A stretch of 39,528 nucleotides of DNA from Bacillota bacterium (GTDB taxonomy: Bacteria > Bacillota > Dehalobacteriia > UBA4068). The position numbers were made by a program, and so were the translations under genes. This document shows, piece by piece, positions 15,847-23,508 of this stretch. Location: positions 1 to 39,528 of the forward strand of contig JAFSHU010000136.1 of the NCBI GenBank assembly GCA_017440145.1, given 5' to 3'. How positions within the stretch are numbered: the stretch's first letter is position 1; every line of letters starts with the position of its first letter. A model generated the notes under the pieces. That model saw only the letters and a program-made list of their open reading frames with translations, was not told the DNA's origin and did not search any database.

Positions 15847-16319
15847 TGGGTCTTCCTTTTATCAAAGAAGCAATTACGCAGCTTTTCAGCAAGCCCAGCA
15901 CGGAGAAATATCCCCTGGTGAAAAAGGAGGTCAGCGATGGCTTCCGCGGGAAGCTGGTTTTTCATCCGGAGCTTTGCATCAACTGTGGGATGTGCATGCG
16001 TGTCTGCGCGCCCCAGGCCATTACCCGCACGATTGAAAAAACAGAAGAGGGGGACAGGATCACCATGGAATTCCACATGGGTTCCTGCACCTTCTGCAGC
16101 ATGTGCGCGGATTTTTGCTCCAAGAATTCCATTGAGCTGAGCAAGGAATACTCCATGGTCGTCACGAACGAGGATGATCTGAAGGTTCGCGGCAGCTTCA
16201 TTAAGAAGGCGCCCCCCAAAAAGGAGCTGAGCCCGGAGCAGCTGGCCAAGCTGAAAGCAGCGAAGGCTGCTAAAGATGGAAAAGCGGAGGAGGAATTTGA
16301 TTCCTGCCCGGATGCATAA
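15846..16319 (+). CDS. 2[4Fe-4S] ferredoxin-type subunit (MbhN/EchF-like)
   Basis: A 157-residue polyferredoxin subunit that takes electrons from ferredoxin and passes them to the small subunit. Two CxxCxxCxxxC/P motifs give Cys44, 47, 50, 54 and Cys81, 84, 87, 91, the NuoI/EchF pattern. The last 35 residues are an unusual Lys/Ala/Glu-rich tail (QLAKLKAAKAAKDGKAEEE) beyond the folded domain. The ATG at 15846 has GAGGAGG eight bases upstream and overlaps the small-subunit stop. It is the last gene of the operon; a strong terminator follows 14 bases later. Confidence 0.93.
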   Translation: MGLPFIKEAITQLFSKPSTEKYPLVKKEVSDGFRGKLVFHPELCINCGMCMRVCAPQAITRTIEKTEEGDRITMEFHMGSCTFCSMCADFCSKNSIELSKEYSMVVTNEDDLKVRGSFIKKAPPKKELSPEQLAKLKAAKAAKDGKAEEEFDSCPDA

Positions 16320-16332
16320 TTTTGTCTGTAAG

Positions 16333-16365
16333 GCAGCTCGCTGATTTTCAGCGGGCTGCTTTTTT
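16333..16365 (+). terminator. terminator of the hydrogenase operon
   Basis: GCAGCTCGCTGA (16333-16344) pairs with TCAGCGGGCTGC (16348-16359), with one G-U pair, and is followed at once by six T residues. It is a textbook intrinsic terminator 14 bases after the ferredoxin stop. Confidence 0.9.
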
Positions 16366-16506
16366 ATCCGAAGGCTGTACCTCAGTTCAGACGGCAGAAA
16401 AGCTTCTCCGCAGAGGAAACCCTTTTTAAGAATAGCTATTTCTTTTCGGTTTTTCTTGCGTGTTTTATGGGAGTTCAGTATAATAAAATGGAAGGGAGGC
16501 TGACAC

Positions 16507-17148
16507 ATGGAACAAATCATATTTTCTTTTTTGGCGAAGCCCCTGGAAAAGGAAGAGCTTCTGCCGCAGCTGAGCCGTGCTCTGGAAAAACGTACCCAGC
16601 TGCTTTCCCGGGAGAAAATACCTGGTATCTGGGCCCTGACGGATCGCCTGAATGCCGTGGAAAAAGCGCCGGAAGCCGTTTTGCGCAGCCGCCGTATTCG
16701 CAGCCGCATCTGGGGCGTGATTTGCCTGCTGCTGGGGATTTTTCTTTTTGTTCCCGGCCTGATGAAGCCACAGGAGCTGCTGGGTCCCCTGCTGATGGGC
16801 GCCATCGCCATTGGCGCCGGGATCGGTGCCTTTTTCCGTGGACGAAAACGGAAGCGGAATCCCTTTGATAAGGCTGCTGCCCGCCTGCTGGAGCAGGGGA
16901 AAGGCGATATTCCCGGCAGCCTGCCGGAGTTCCGCTTTTCTTCCGAAGCCCTGTGCATCTTTGCGGAGGGAAAGGAGCAGGAGTGCATTCCCTACGCGGA
17001 TTTTGAGTTCGTTTTTGAAACGGAGGATCTCTTTCTTTTGACCTATCGGGAGAAGATCACTGCGCTCCACAAAGAAAGCATAAGCAGCGGCAGGATCGAG
17101 GATTTCCACAGCTTCCTGCAGGAAAAATGCCGTTTTCACAGGGTATGA
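16507..17148 (+). CDS. membrane protein with YcxB-like C-terminal domain
   Basis: A 213-residue protein with no assigned function. A soluble N-terminal part of about 65 residues is followed by two closely spaced hydrophobic helices (GVICLLLGIFLFVPGLM and LLGPLLMGAIAIGAGIGAFF) and a cytoplasmic tail after a basic RGRKRKRN stop-transfer. The tail (FSSEALCIFAEGKEQECIPYADFEFVFETEDLFLL) has the pattern of the YcxB-like domain, a small PH-like beta fold found in many Firmicute membrane proteins. AAGGGAGG precedes the ATG. It stands alone between two terminators, so it is probably its own transcript. Confidence 0.75.
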   Translation: MEQIIFSFLAKPLEKEELLPQLSRALEKRTQLLSREKIPGIWALTDRLNAVEKAPEAVLRSRRIRSRIWGVICLLLGIFLFVPGLMKPQELLGPLLMGAIAIGAGIGAFFRGRKRKRNPFDKAAARLLEQGKGDIPGSLPEFRFSSEALCIFAEGKEQECIPYADFEFVFETEDLFLLTYREKITALHKESISSGRIEDFHSFLQEKCRFHRV

Positions 17149-17170
17149 AAATAGAATCAGAATACAACAA

Positions 17171-17200
17171 AAGCAGAGTATCTCAGATACTCTGCTTTTT
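17171..17200. terminator. bidirectional terminator
   Basis: AAGCAGAGTATC (17171-17182) and GATACTCTGCTT (17186-17197) form a perfect 12-bp stem with a TCA loop, with a T tract on the plus strand and A-rich sequence before it. It separates the rightward YcxB-like gene from the leftward DUF3887 gene and can serve both. Confidence 0.88.
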
Positions 17201-17247
17201 GTGTGCGTTTAACACCAGGGAGAGCCCCGGATGCAGCTTCGGTCTGT

Positions 17248-17658
17248 TTACTTCATATAAAGGCCGATCAAATCCATATTTTCATCGAAGGTGATGGTGA
17301 AGGTCCGCTTCCCATCTTCAAATTTCGCCAGCACCATAGTCATGGCGTAGTTTTCCTCTCCGTCCGCGCTTTTCTGCCCGGCTGAAGCTGTGGCCCGGAA
17401 TTTTTCGAATTCACCGTTCTCATCCAGCATGGCATCCAGCTGGGAGGCCAGATATTCCGGCGTCAGCTCTGCGGACAGATCCTCCCGAAACATGCTGCAG
17501 ACCACATCATAATTCCGGCTGATGACCAGCATAGCCACTTCCTCTGCCTTCGCCTGAACCTGCGCTTCATCAAAGCAATCTGCCAGAGCATTCTCAGAGC
17601 AGGCGCTGCAGCTTAAAAGAGCAAGGAGCAGCAGAAGAATCAAAGTGAATTTTTTCAT
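17248..17658 (-). CDS. DUF3887-like lipoprotein
   Basis: A 136-residue exported lipoprotein. The signal peptide MKKFTLILLLLLALLSCSAC ends in a lipobox with lipidated Cys20. The rest, with ISRNYDVVCSMFREDLSAELTPEYL and a final beta-rich stretch (RTFTITFDENMDLIGLYMK, quoted in part), matches the DUF3887 fold, a small NTF2-like domain of unknown role that often modulates cell-surface proteins. GAAGG lies upstream of the ATG. It is the last gene of the leftward run that begins with the flavodoxin-like gene, 43 bases after the XRE-desulfoferrodoxin gene. Confidence 0.72.
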   Translation of the reverse strand: MKKFTLILLLLLALLSCSACSENALADCFDEAQVQAKAEEVAMLVISRNYDVVCSMFREDLSAELTPEYLASQLDAMLDENGEFEKFRATASAGQKSADGEENYAMTMVLAKFEDGKRTFTITFDENMDLIGLYMK

Positions 17659-17701
17659 GGTGCAGACCTTCCTTCTTTAGTTATAGTCGTTTCCTCTTTG
17701 T

Positions 17702-18286
17702 TTAATAGCGCAGACGGAACAGGCCATGCTGATTGCAGTAGATATAAAACCAGCCGTGTCCATTCCGCGGAAAGCGCAGATCAATCCCCTGTTCCGGGTA
17801 CATGCGTTGCAGGAACAGGCTGCCCCCGGTCACATAGGCGATGAAAGAGATAAAGTGTTCCTTTTCCATGGGGTGCTCCATATGCACATAAAGCCCACCA
17901 TCCATATATTCCACGCTGGGCAGATGTTCTCCTTCTGCTTCCGCGGGCGTCAGAGCCTCCAGGGTTTTCCCGCAGCAGGAGATTGCTGCCGGGCCGCTGG
18001 AAGCAAGGATATTGCCGCAATCCGGGCAAACATAGAATCTGCTTCTTTTCATATTTCCTCCGTCCTGTTGATTTTTGGGCAGCTCGCCGGATAGCAGGTC
18101 TTCCAGCCGCAGCCCCAGCAGACGGGAGACCTCTCCCGCCAGGGGAAGGTCGGGGCAGCCGCAGCCCCTTTCCCATTTGCTGACAGCTTGGGCCGTAACA
18201 GACAGGCGTTCTGCCAGCTGCTGCTGTGTATAGCCTGCTTTTCGTCGAGCCTCGGCGATGAGGGCACCGATTTTCTTCTGATCCAT
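17702..18286 (-). CDS. XRE-family regulator fused to a complete desulfoferrodoxin
   Basis: A 194-residue protein. Residues 5-65 are a Cro/C1-type helix-turn-helix (TQQQLAERLSVTAQAVSKWE). Residues 84-112 match the desulforedoxin-like centre I with Cys87, Cys90, Cys104 and Cys105. Residues 119-194 match superoxide reductase centre II: His121 (EHLPSVE), His138 and His144 (HPMEKEHF), Cys184 and His187 (CNQHGLF), which are all five iron ligands. In superoxide reductases a catalytic Lys precedes the first His (E-K-H); here it is Glu120 (G-E-H). This suggests iron-based sensing of superoxide or redox state rather than catalysis. The start has AGGAGGT upstream. The gene lies between DUF3887 and alkD-like genes. 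Confidence 0.88.
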   Translation of the reverse strand: MDQKKIGALIAEARRKAGYTQQQLAERLSVTAQAVSKWERGCGCPDLPLAGEVSRLLGLRLEDLLSGELPKNQQDGGNMKRSRFYVCPDCGNILASSGPAAISCCGKTLEALTPAEAEGEHLPSVEYMDGGLYVHMEHPMEKEHFISFIAYVTGGSLFLQRMYPEQGIDLRFPRNGHGWFYIYCNQHGLFRLRY

Positions 18287-18401
18287 CCGCTCAACACCTC
18301 CTGAAAGCATTGTAAGCTGTCCTTTGCCTGCAGACAAGCAACGCTTCGTTGAATCCATACTGATCCTGGCTTCCCGGAGAAAGCCGGGAATCTCTTTCTG
18401 T

Positions 18402-19082
18402 CTAACGACGCAGCCCCCGCAGGGTTTCTTTTCGTTCCTCCGGGATGCGCCTGCTTTCAATGGCCTTCTGAATGGATTTGTTATGCAGCCATTTGTCCAG
18501 CCTTTTCTGCTGAAAAAGGGGCAGGGTGCTTTCGTATTGGCTGGCCAGGGCATAACTCATATACCAGGCAATGGCCATGTTGATATAATACTCCTCCCGC
18601 CCTAAGCAGGCCAGCAATTCCAGGCTTTCCGGCCGAAACTCTGCACCCAGGTAAAATTTCAGCAGTACATCAATGGCGAAACGCACCGTATAGCAATGGG
18701 GGCTCTGCAGCCATTCCAGACATTTTTCGTAGACGGGGTCGGGGTATCTGGCAAAAATCCGGATGGAGAGTGTGTCGCAGGTGGCCCAGTTGTCCACATG
18801 GGGAAGAAAGGCCTCCAGCAGGGAGAAGCTCTGGGGCAGATCTTTGCAGATGCTGTTCAGCAAAAGGGCATGGAGCTGGTTCTCGTCATAAAAGGAATGG
18901 GGCAGAGCTTCCAAAAATGCAGCTCTGCGCGAATCATTCAGCAAGGTTTTTGCATAGGCCCTTAGCCGAGGCATGCGCACGCCCAGAATCCGCTCCGGCG
19001 GTAAATTCGGGATGAGCCTTGCCTGAAAGGCGGCATAATCCGCATCCCGCAGAGCCTGCAGCTCCCGAAGAATGCTTTCCAT
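18402..19082 (-). CDS. AlkD-like DNA alkylation repair protein
   Basis: A 226-residue all-helical protein of the DNA-alkylation-repair (AlkD/COG4912) HEAT-like repeat family. AlkD is a DNA glycosylase that removes bulky or positively charged alkylated bases without flipping them. The block HVDNWATCDTLS near residue 95 holds the conserved Trp and Asp of the family, and RFAIDVLLKFYL and YYINMAIAWYMSYALA follow as later repeats. Length is normal. It begins one base before the stop of the YbjQ-like gene, so the two are co-transcribed. Its position upstream of the redox-sensor-like gene suggests a small stress-response group. Confidence 0.88.
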   Translation of the reverse strand: MESILRELQALRDADYAAFQARLIPNLPPERILGVRMPRLRAYAKTLLNDSRRAAFLEALPHSFYDENQLHALLLNSICKDLPQSFSLLEAFLPHVDNWATCDTLSIRIFARYPDPVYEKCLEWLQSPHCYTVRFAIDVLLKFYLGAEFRPESLELLACLGREEYYINMAIAWYMSYALASQYESTLPLFQQKRLDKWLHNKSIQKAIESRRIPEERKETLRGLRR

Positions 19083-19083
19083 C

Positions 19084-19404
19084 TCAGCGAACCAGAACCG
19101 CTGTGCCGGTGGCGGTGACCATCAGCATGCCGTTGTTGCTTCCCAGCACCTCATAATCAATATCCACGCCCACCACGGCGTTGGCGCCCAGCTGCTGCGC
19201 GCGCTTGCTCATTTCAGAAAGGGCGGCTTCCCGGGCCTGGATCAGTTCATTCTCATAGGAGCCGGAGCGCCCTCCGAATATATTGGAAATGCTGGCGGTG
19301 AAATCTTTGATGAAATCGATGCCGGAGATGACTTCCCCGGAAACTATGCCGAAATACGTGCTGATGGGGTGTCCTTCGATCGTTGGCGTAGTGGTGATGA
19401 GCAT
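19084..19404 (-). CDS. YbjQ/UPF0145 family protein
   Basis: A 106-residue YbjQ-type protein, a small oligomerising domain sometimes called heavy-metal-binding, with no firm biochemical role. Recognised by [18 protein letters not shown] at the start, then [18 protein letters not shown], and [16 protein letters not shown]. Nearly all of the protein is conserved family sequence. The ATG at 19404 has AGGAGG upstream; an open extension to 19512 does not resemble the family. It lies between the flavodoxin-like and AlkD-like genes on one leftward transcript. Confidence 0.92.
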   Translation of the reverse strand: MLITTTPTIEGHPISTYFGIVSGEVISGIDFIKDFTASISNIFGGRSGSYENELIQAREAALSEMSKRAQQLGANAVVGVDIDYEVLGSNNGMLMVTATGTAVLVR

Positions 19405-19438
19405 GGCTTTCCCTCCTGAATTCATTTTGTCTAAGGGG

Positions 19439-19954
19439 CTATTCTGCCTGCCGGGTTTGATGCAGGTCGTGCAGGATTGCCTCCAGTGCAGAGGGATCCA
19501 CGCGATCTCCACCCTTTTCCAGCAAAAGCAGGGTATCCCGGTCTGCTTCGCTCAGTTCTTTTTTCTCCTCGATTTGCTTGTGAAGCGACTTGCAGACGAT
19601 TTTCATGATCCACTTCTGCGGCCCTCGCAGCTTCTCCATTTTCAGGCCGCCCTGCAGATAGAACAGCTGCGGATAGGCTGCCTGGTAGCGCTTTCTCAGC
19701 TCCCGGAGCTGCGTTTCCACCGCCGGAGCCAGTCCCACAGCGCAAAGGATGCTGATGCGATAGCGTCTGACAGCCTGCCTAAGTCCTGTTATCTGCCCGG
19801 CCTGCAGCCAGCCCAGATAGATGATCTCTGTCTGCGGAGCCAGTGCTTTTTTTGCTTCTTTCAGCCCATAAACGGGGAGCGCAGCTTTTTCTCCCAAAAG
19901 ACGGGCATAGCGTGCCGTGAAACCGGTGTTCGATGTGTAAACGATGGCTTTCAT
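19439..19954 (-). CDS. flavodoxin-domain protein
   Basis: A 171-residue protein with a flavodoxin fold. The first strand and phosphate loop are [18 protein letters not shown], in which the T-S-N-T-G-F-T run would bind FMN phosphate; [19 protein letters not shown] resembles the second FMN loop of the protoporphyrinogen-oxidase-like flavodoxins. The last 60 residues are basic and helical ([20 protein letters not shown]). The partner is unknown. It heads the leftward run with YbjQ and AlkD-like genes, with a spacing of about 35 bases. Confidence 0.8.
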   Translation of the reverse strand: MKAIVYTSNTGFTARYARLLGEKAALPVYGLKEAKKALAPQTEIIYLGWLQAGQITGLRQAVRRYRISILCAVGLAPAVETQLRELRKRYQAAYPQLFYLQGGLKMEKLRGPQKWIMKIVCKSLHKQIEEKKELSEADRDTLLLLEKGGDRVDPSALEAILHDLHQTRQAE

Positions 19955-20045
19955 TCGTATTCCTCCCGGAAGGATATGCCTTCAGCATAGCACATTTCTG
20001 AGGAAATCACAATCGAATCCCCTTGGACCTGTAGCCCTGGGCTTA

Positions 20046-20079
20046 CAAAAACAGAGCCGCTTCAGGAAAACGGCTCTGT
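20046..20079 (-). terminator. terminator of the ECF S-component gene
   Basis: On the minus strand ACAGAGCCG (20079-20071) pairs with CGGCTCTGT (20059-20051), followed by TTTTTG. It lies about 40 bases downstream of the ECF gene stop. Confidence 0.85.
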
Positions 20080-20118
20080 TTGGCTATCCCCATAGCGGGA
20101 AGCAGAGAGGGAGAAGCT

Positions 20119-20661
20119 TTATTTTTCAGCAGATGCCGTCCATTTGCGGATGCTGCTGATTTTTTCCAGCTTTTGGGCCAGCGGAACTGCCAGAATCACA
20201 GCCGCAGCCCCCTGCAGCAGGTTCCAGGGGATGCCGGCCGCAGCGGCGATCCCATTCCCCAGAAGCAGGCACTCGTAGAGAAAGTAGCCGCCCGCCATGA
20301 AAAGCTCGCAGAGGACAGCAGACAGCAGGCGGGAGACAAAATGCTGCTTCGGACAGGCTTTTCGCAGCGTTTGGAAGAGAAGGCCTGCCAGAAGGGCCAT
20401 CAGACCCTTAATGAGCAGCGTAGCAGGAGCGTAGGCCAGAAAACCGGTGAAAACATCTGCCAGAAAAGAACCGATGGCTGCGGCTGCACAGCCGTAGACC
20501 GGGCCCAAAAACCAGCCGGAGAGCAGTACGATGCAATCCCCCAGGTTGATATAGCCGCCGGATGCAATGGGGATGGGGATTACCAGAACCAGAGTGGCGA
20601 TGCAGGTCAGGGCTGCCAGCATGGCAGCAGCAACCATCTGCTGCAATTTGTGCATTTTCAT
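20119..20661 (-). CDS. ECF transporter S component, probably for a vitamin B6 form
   Basis: A 180-residue membrane protein with about six helices, the substrate-binding S component of an energy-coupling-factor importer. Recognised by the N-terminal AAAMLAALTCIATLVL and the blocks GGYINLGDCIVLLSGWFLGP and IGSFLADVFTGFLAYAPATL, typical of the ECF riboflavin-like S-component superfamily. It would use the shared EcfA/EcfA'/EcfT module encoded elsewhere. The vitamin B6 assignment is inference: it is divergent from a PdxR-like MocR regulator, a pairing known for pyridoxine ECF transporters. AAGGAGGT precedes the ATG. A terminator follows. Confidence 0.85.
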   Translation of the reverse strand: MKMHKLQQMVAAAMLAALTCIATLVLVIPIPIASGGYINLGDCIVLLSGWFLGPVYGCAAAAIGSFLADVFTGFLAYAPATLLIKGLMALLAGLLFQTLRKACPKQHFVSRLLSAVLCELFMAGGYFLYECLLLGNGIAAAAGIPWNLLQGAAAVILAVPLAQKLEKISSIRKWTASAEK

Positions 20662-20706
20662 AATATACCTCCTTGCGGAATTCTGAAAAGAATTATATAC
20701 TGTTTT

Positions 20707-20751
20707 CTGGTATGTTTATATAATCAATTATGAAAAAAAGAAGCATACCAG
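20707..20751. promoter_or_regulatory. inverted repeat and promoter between the ECF and PdxR-like genes
   Basis: A perfect 8-bp inverted repeat, CTGGTATG (20707-20714) and CATACCAG (20744-20751), flanks a 29-base AT-rich centre that contains TATAAT at 20719-20724 for the regulator gene. On the minus strand TATAAT near 20694-20699 is a probable -10 for the ECF gene. The repeat is well placed to be the operator through which the MocR protein controls both genes. Confidence 0.55.
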
Positions 20752-20762
20752 AGGAGGCCCGG

Positions 20763-22187
20763 ATGCTGACCTATAACTTCGAAAAAAACAGCAAGACCCC
20801 ACTTTATGAGCAGCTTTACAGCTTTATCCGGGAGGATATCCTGGCCGGGCAGCTGCCGCCTCACAGCAAGCTTCCCTCCAAACGGGCTTTGGCACAGCAT
20901 TTGACGCTCAGCGTGGCAACTGTGCAGAATGCCTATGCCCAGCTGATCGCAGAGGGCTATCTTTATACGAAAGAGAAGCAGGGGCATTTTGTCAGTTCTC
21001 TGGAAACGAATGCGCCCCGGGAAAAGGGGAGGGAGAATTCCTTTGGGGAAAAGGGAGAAGAGCTGCTTCCGAAAAAAGAAGAATACTTTTTTGATTTGAA
21101 AAGCAACAGCCTGAGCGAAGAAAATTTCCCCTTTTCCGCTTGGGCGAAAATCATGCGGGAGGTCATTTCTGAGCAGGGAAAAGGCCTTTTGCAGCCCCTG
21201 CAGTACAATGGGGTGCCGGAGCTGCGCTGCGCCATATCCCAGTATCTGCTGCATTTTCGGGGCATGCTTGCCTCTCCGGAGCAGATCATCATCGGCGCCG
21301 GTTCGGAATACCTCTATAATCTGATGATTCAGCTGCTGGGAAAAGAGGTTTCCTATGGATTTGAAAACCCCGGCTATGAAAAGCTCCACCGTATTTTTCG
21401 CATGAACCGTGTGGCCCATTTTCCGCTGGGGATGGATGCAGACGGTCTTTCCTGCCGGGAGCTGCGCTGCAGCCCGGTGCAGGCTGTGCATATTTCCCCG
21501 GCACATCATTATCCCACCGGGATCGTCATGCCCATCAGCCGCCGCCAGGAGCTGCTGCGCTGGGCAGCAGAGCAGAAGGGCCGCTATATCATTGAGGATG
21601 ACTATGACAGTGAATTCCGTTTCTCCGGTCGGCCGATCCCCACGCTGTTCAGCATTGATGAGCAGCAGCGGGTGATTTATCTGAATACCTTCTCAAAGAG
21701 CATAGCTCCCTCCATCCGCATCAGCTATATGGTTCTGCCCTGGGAATTGCTGCAGCGCTTCCGGCAGGAGATGAGCTTTTATTCCTGCACAGTCCCCAGC
21801 TTTGAGCAATACACCCTGGCGAAGTTTATTAGGGGCGGGGGCTTTGAGCGGCACATCAACCGCATGAAAAAGACCTATCGGCAGAAGCGGGATGCCCTGA
21901 TCGAGGCGCTGCAGGCCAGTGCCTTCGCAGAGCGCGTTTGCATTCATGAGGAAAAGGCCGGTCTGCATTTTCTTTTGTCCATTTCTACGGAGCTGGCCGA
22001 TGCGGAGATCGCCCGGCGGGCGGCTGCTGTGGGGGTGCGTTTGTCTTTTTTGAGTGAGTATCTTTATGGAGAAAGCAACAGCAGCTATCAGCATCAGCTG
22101 GTGGTGAATTATTCCGGGATCGATCTCTCCCGGCTGCCGGAGGCCATGCGCAGGCTGGAGGAGGTTTTCCTTGCTGAAAAAGGATGA
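20763..22187 (+). CDS. MocR/PdxR-like regulator (GntR DNA-binding plus aminotransferase domain)
   Basis: A 474-residue MocR-type regulator. Residues 8-80 are a GntR winged helix (PLYEQLYSFIREDILAGQL, then LPSKRALAQHLTLSVATVQN). The rest is a class I aminotransferase fold that binds pyridoxal phosphate: YIIEDDYDSEFRF holds the cofactor-ring Asp, and FSKSIAPSIRISY contains the predicted Schiff-base Lys312. PdxR members sense PLP and control vitamin B6 synthesis or uptake. Divergence from an ECF S component supports that role here. The start at 20763 has GAGGAGG upstream. No pdxS/pdxT genes lie nearby, so the cell may rely on import. Confidence 0.88.
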   Translation: MLTYNFEKNSKTPLYEQLYSFIREDILAGQLPPHSKLPSKRALAQHLTLSVATVQNAYAQLIAEGYLYTKEKQGHFVSSLETNAPREKGRENSFGEKGEELLPKKEEYFFDLKSNSLSEENFPFSAWAKIMREVISEQGKGLLQPLQYNGVPELRCAISQYLLHFRGMLASPEQIIIGAGSEYLYNLMIQLLGKEVSYGFENPGYEKLHRIFRMNRVAHFPLGMDADGLSCRELRCSPVQAVHISPAHHYPTGIVMPISRRQELLRWAAEQKGRYIIEDDYDSEFRFSGRPIPTLFSIDEQQRVIYLNTFSKSIAPSIRISYMVLPWELLQRFRQEMSFYSCTVPSFEQYTLAKFIRGGGFERHINRMKKTYRQKRDALIEALQASAFAERVCIHEEKAGLHFLLSISTELADAEIARRAAAVGVRLSFLSEYLYGESNSSYQHQLVVNYSGIDLSRLPEAMRRLEEVFLAEKG

Positions 22188-22235
22188 AGCGCCTCATAGC
22201 GAAAGCCCGGGGTCGCTGCACAGGTATCTCTTCAT

Positions 22236-22284
22236 AAAAAACTCCTTCTTACGTTTTGGCTCGCAAATCGTAAGAAGGAGTTTT
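22236..22284. terminator. bidirectional terminator
   Basis: AAAACTCCTTCTTACG (22237-22252) pairs perfectly with CGTAAGAAGGAGTTTT (22269-22284), giving a 16-bp stem with A and T tracts on both flanks. It sits between the converging regulator and glucosaminidase genes. Confidence 0.9.
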
Positions 22285-22299
22285 GTCTTTGAGCGATCT

Positions 22300-23187
22300 T
22301 TATTCCTGCAGCTGAATCTGATCAAAATTTTTCTGCAGATATTGGTCTACGCATTTGATCCAGTGGGGGCTGCCGCCGCAATAGGTCTGGCAGACGCCCT
22401 TTGTGGTGAAGCCGTGGAAGAAAGAGCTGTCCGGATTCAGATATTCAGAGGATAACAGCTCAGCCAGATACTCCACGCAATCTTCAAAAGAGGAAAAGCT
22501 GGCCCAGTTTCCGCTGCCGCCCAGCCCTGCCAGATTGTTTCGGTTTCTGGCCAGGCTGCTGGTGCCGTTGGCGGATTCGAATTCACAAATGGAGATGAGG
22601 AAAAGGGCATTTACGCCGTATTCCTGCTCCGCCCGGGAGAATGTCTCACCCAGCCCCACCATTGCGTCCTCCAGGCAGAGCTCCAGGGTTGCTCCATCAT
22701 AGCCGGTGATGGTGCGCATATCCTGCCCCTGGGCATACAGATATTCCGCGCCGGAAGCGCTCAGATCCAGATGCGCGCTGGGGATGTAGCCGTTGACATC
22801 CTTCCACTGCACCTTGTGCCATTTTCCATCAATAAAGGCTTCCAGCAGATGGCATTCCTCCCCGGCTTCCACCGGGTAGGACATCAGCGCTTTTTCCGAA
22901 GCATCGGAATAAATAAAGGCTGTATCCTTATAATCCAGAACCGGGTAGGGCGCCAAAAAGCCCTTTCCGTCTTCCACCCAGCAGGGCAAAGCAACGAGCA
23001 AATCTGTGAAGCGAAGTGCATTTATGTTATTTGCAAAGATAATGTCGCTGCTGATCCTTTTGCCGGGTGCTGGCTGTTCCTCTGTGGCTTCTGTGGGGCT
23101 GGCGGCGAGGGCTGCTCCGGCGCTCAGACTGAGCAGCAACAGGCCGCATAAAAAGAACAAGACCGCTTTTCCAGTACCTTTACGCAA
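22300..23187 (-). CDS. secreted glucosaminidase-like (lysozyme-fold) protein, TTG start
   Basis: A 295-residue exported protein. A signal peptide (LRKGTGK, then a long hydrophobic run ending AGAALA) precedes a linker, an SH3-like region around residues 110-150 (WHKVQWKDVNGYIPSAHLDL), and a C-terminal domain like the N-acetylglucosaminidase/GH73 group: ISICEFESANGTSSLARNRN with the likely catalytic Glu, then NNLAGLGG and WASFSSFEDCVEYLAELL. It would cut peptidoglycan glycan strands. The start is a TTG at 23187 with AAAGGAG nine bases before; it begins exactly at the signal peptide. The frame stays open to 23298, but the perfect promoter lies within that stretch. Confidence 0.8.
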   Translation of the reverse strand: MRKGTGKAVLFFLCGLLLLSLSAGAALAASPTEATEEQPAPGKRISSDIIFANNINALRFTDLLVALPCWVEDGKGFLAPYPVLDYKDTAFIYSDASEKALMSYPVEAGEECHLLEAFIDGKWHKVQWKDVNGYIPSAHLDLSASGAEYLYAQGQDMRTITGYDGATLELCLEDAMVGLGETFSRAEQEYGVNALFLISICEFESANGTSSLARNRNNLAGLGGSGNWASFSSFEDCVEYLAELLSSEYLNPDSSFFHGFTTKGVCQTYCGGSPHWIKCVDQYLQKNFDQIQLQE

Positions 23188-23269
23188 AAAATCAAACTCC
23201 TTTCCTTGGGGCTCTGCCCCGGTTTCTTTTGCCTGCTTGCAAATTTTCCTCCGAAACGCAAGCCGCTGC

Positions 23270-23298
23270 ATTATACCACAGGAAGGAGTGCTTGTCAA
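23270..23298 (-). promoter_or_regulatory. consensus sigma-A promoter for the glucosaminidase-like gene
   Basis: On the minus strand TTGACA (23298-23293), a 17-base spacer and TATAAT (23275-23270) match consensus at all 12 positions. Transcription would start near 23263, about 75 bases before the TTG start codon, which supports that start. Confidence 0.88.
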
Positions 23299-23353
23299 AA
23301 ATTATGCACTGTAACTGGTGTTTCACCTTTCGTTCAGACAGAAATTGCTTTTA

Positions 23354-23382
23354 TTGCCAAAGCCAGGCTGGCAGGTTATAAT
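23354..23382 (+). promoter_or_regulatory. sigma-A promoter for the ylmH-like gene
   Basis: TTGCCA (23354-23359), 17 bases, TATAAT (23377-23382). The start of transcription would be near 23389, leaving a leader of about 120 bases. The leader carries no obvious structure. Confidence 0.75.
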
Positions 23383-23508
23383 AAAAGAAAATCCCACCCT
23401 CTTCGGGGGGAATTTATCTCTGCTTTTTTCGGAAAGCAGGGACGCGCAGGCTTTGCTTTTTCCTGCTTTCTGCAGAGAGCGGAACATACCGGGGGAGAAG
23501 GATGCTTT

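Noticed and set aside
7411-16319. Respiratory complex I fragment
   Set aside because: The large subunit keeps both CxxC nickel-binding pairs and sits with hypA and hypB; no NuoE, F or G genes are present.
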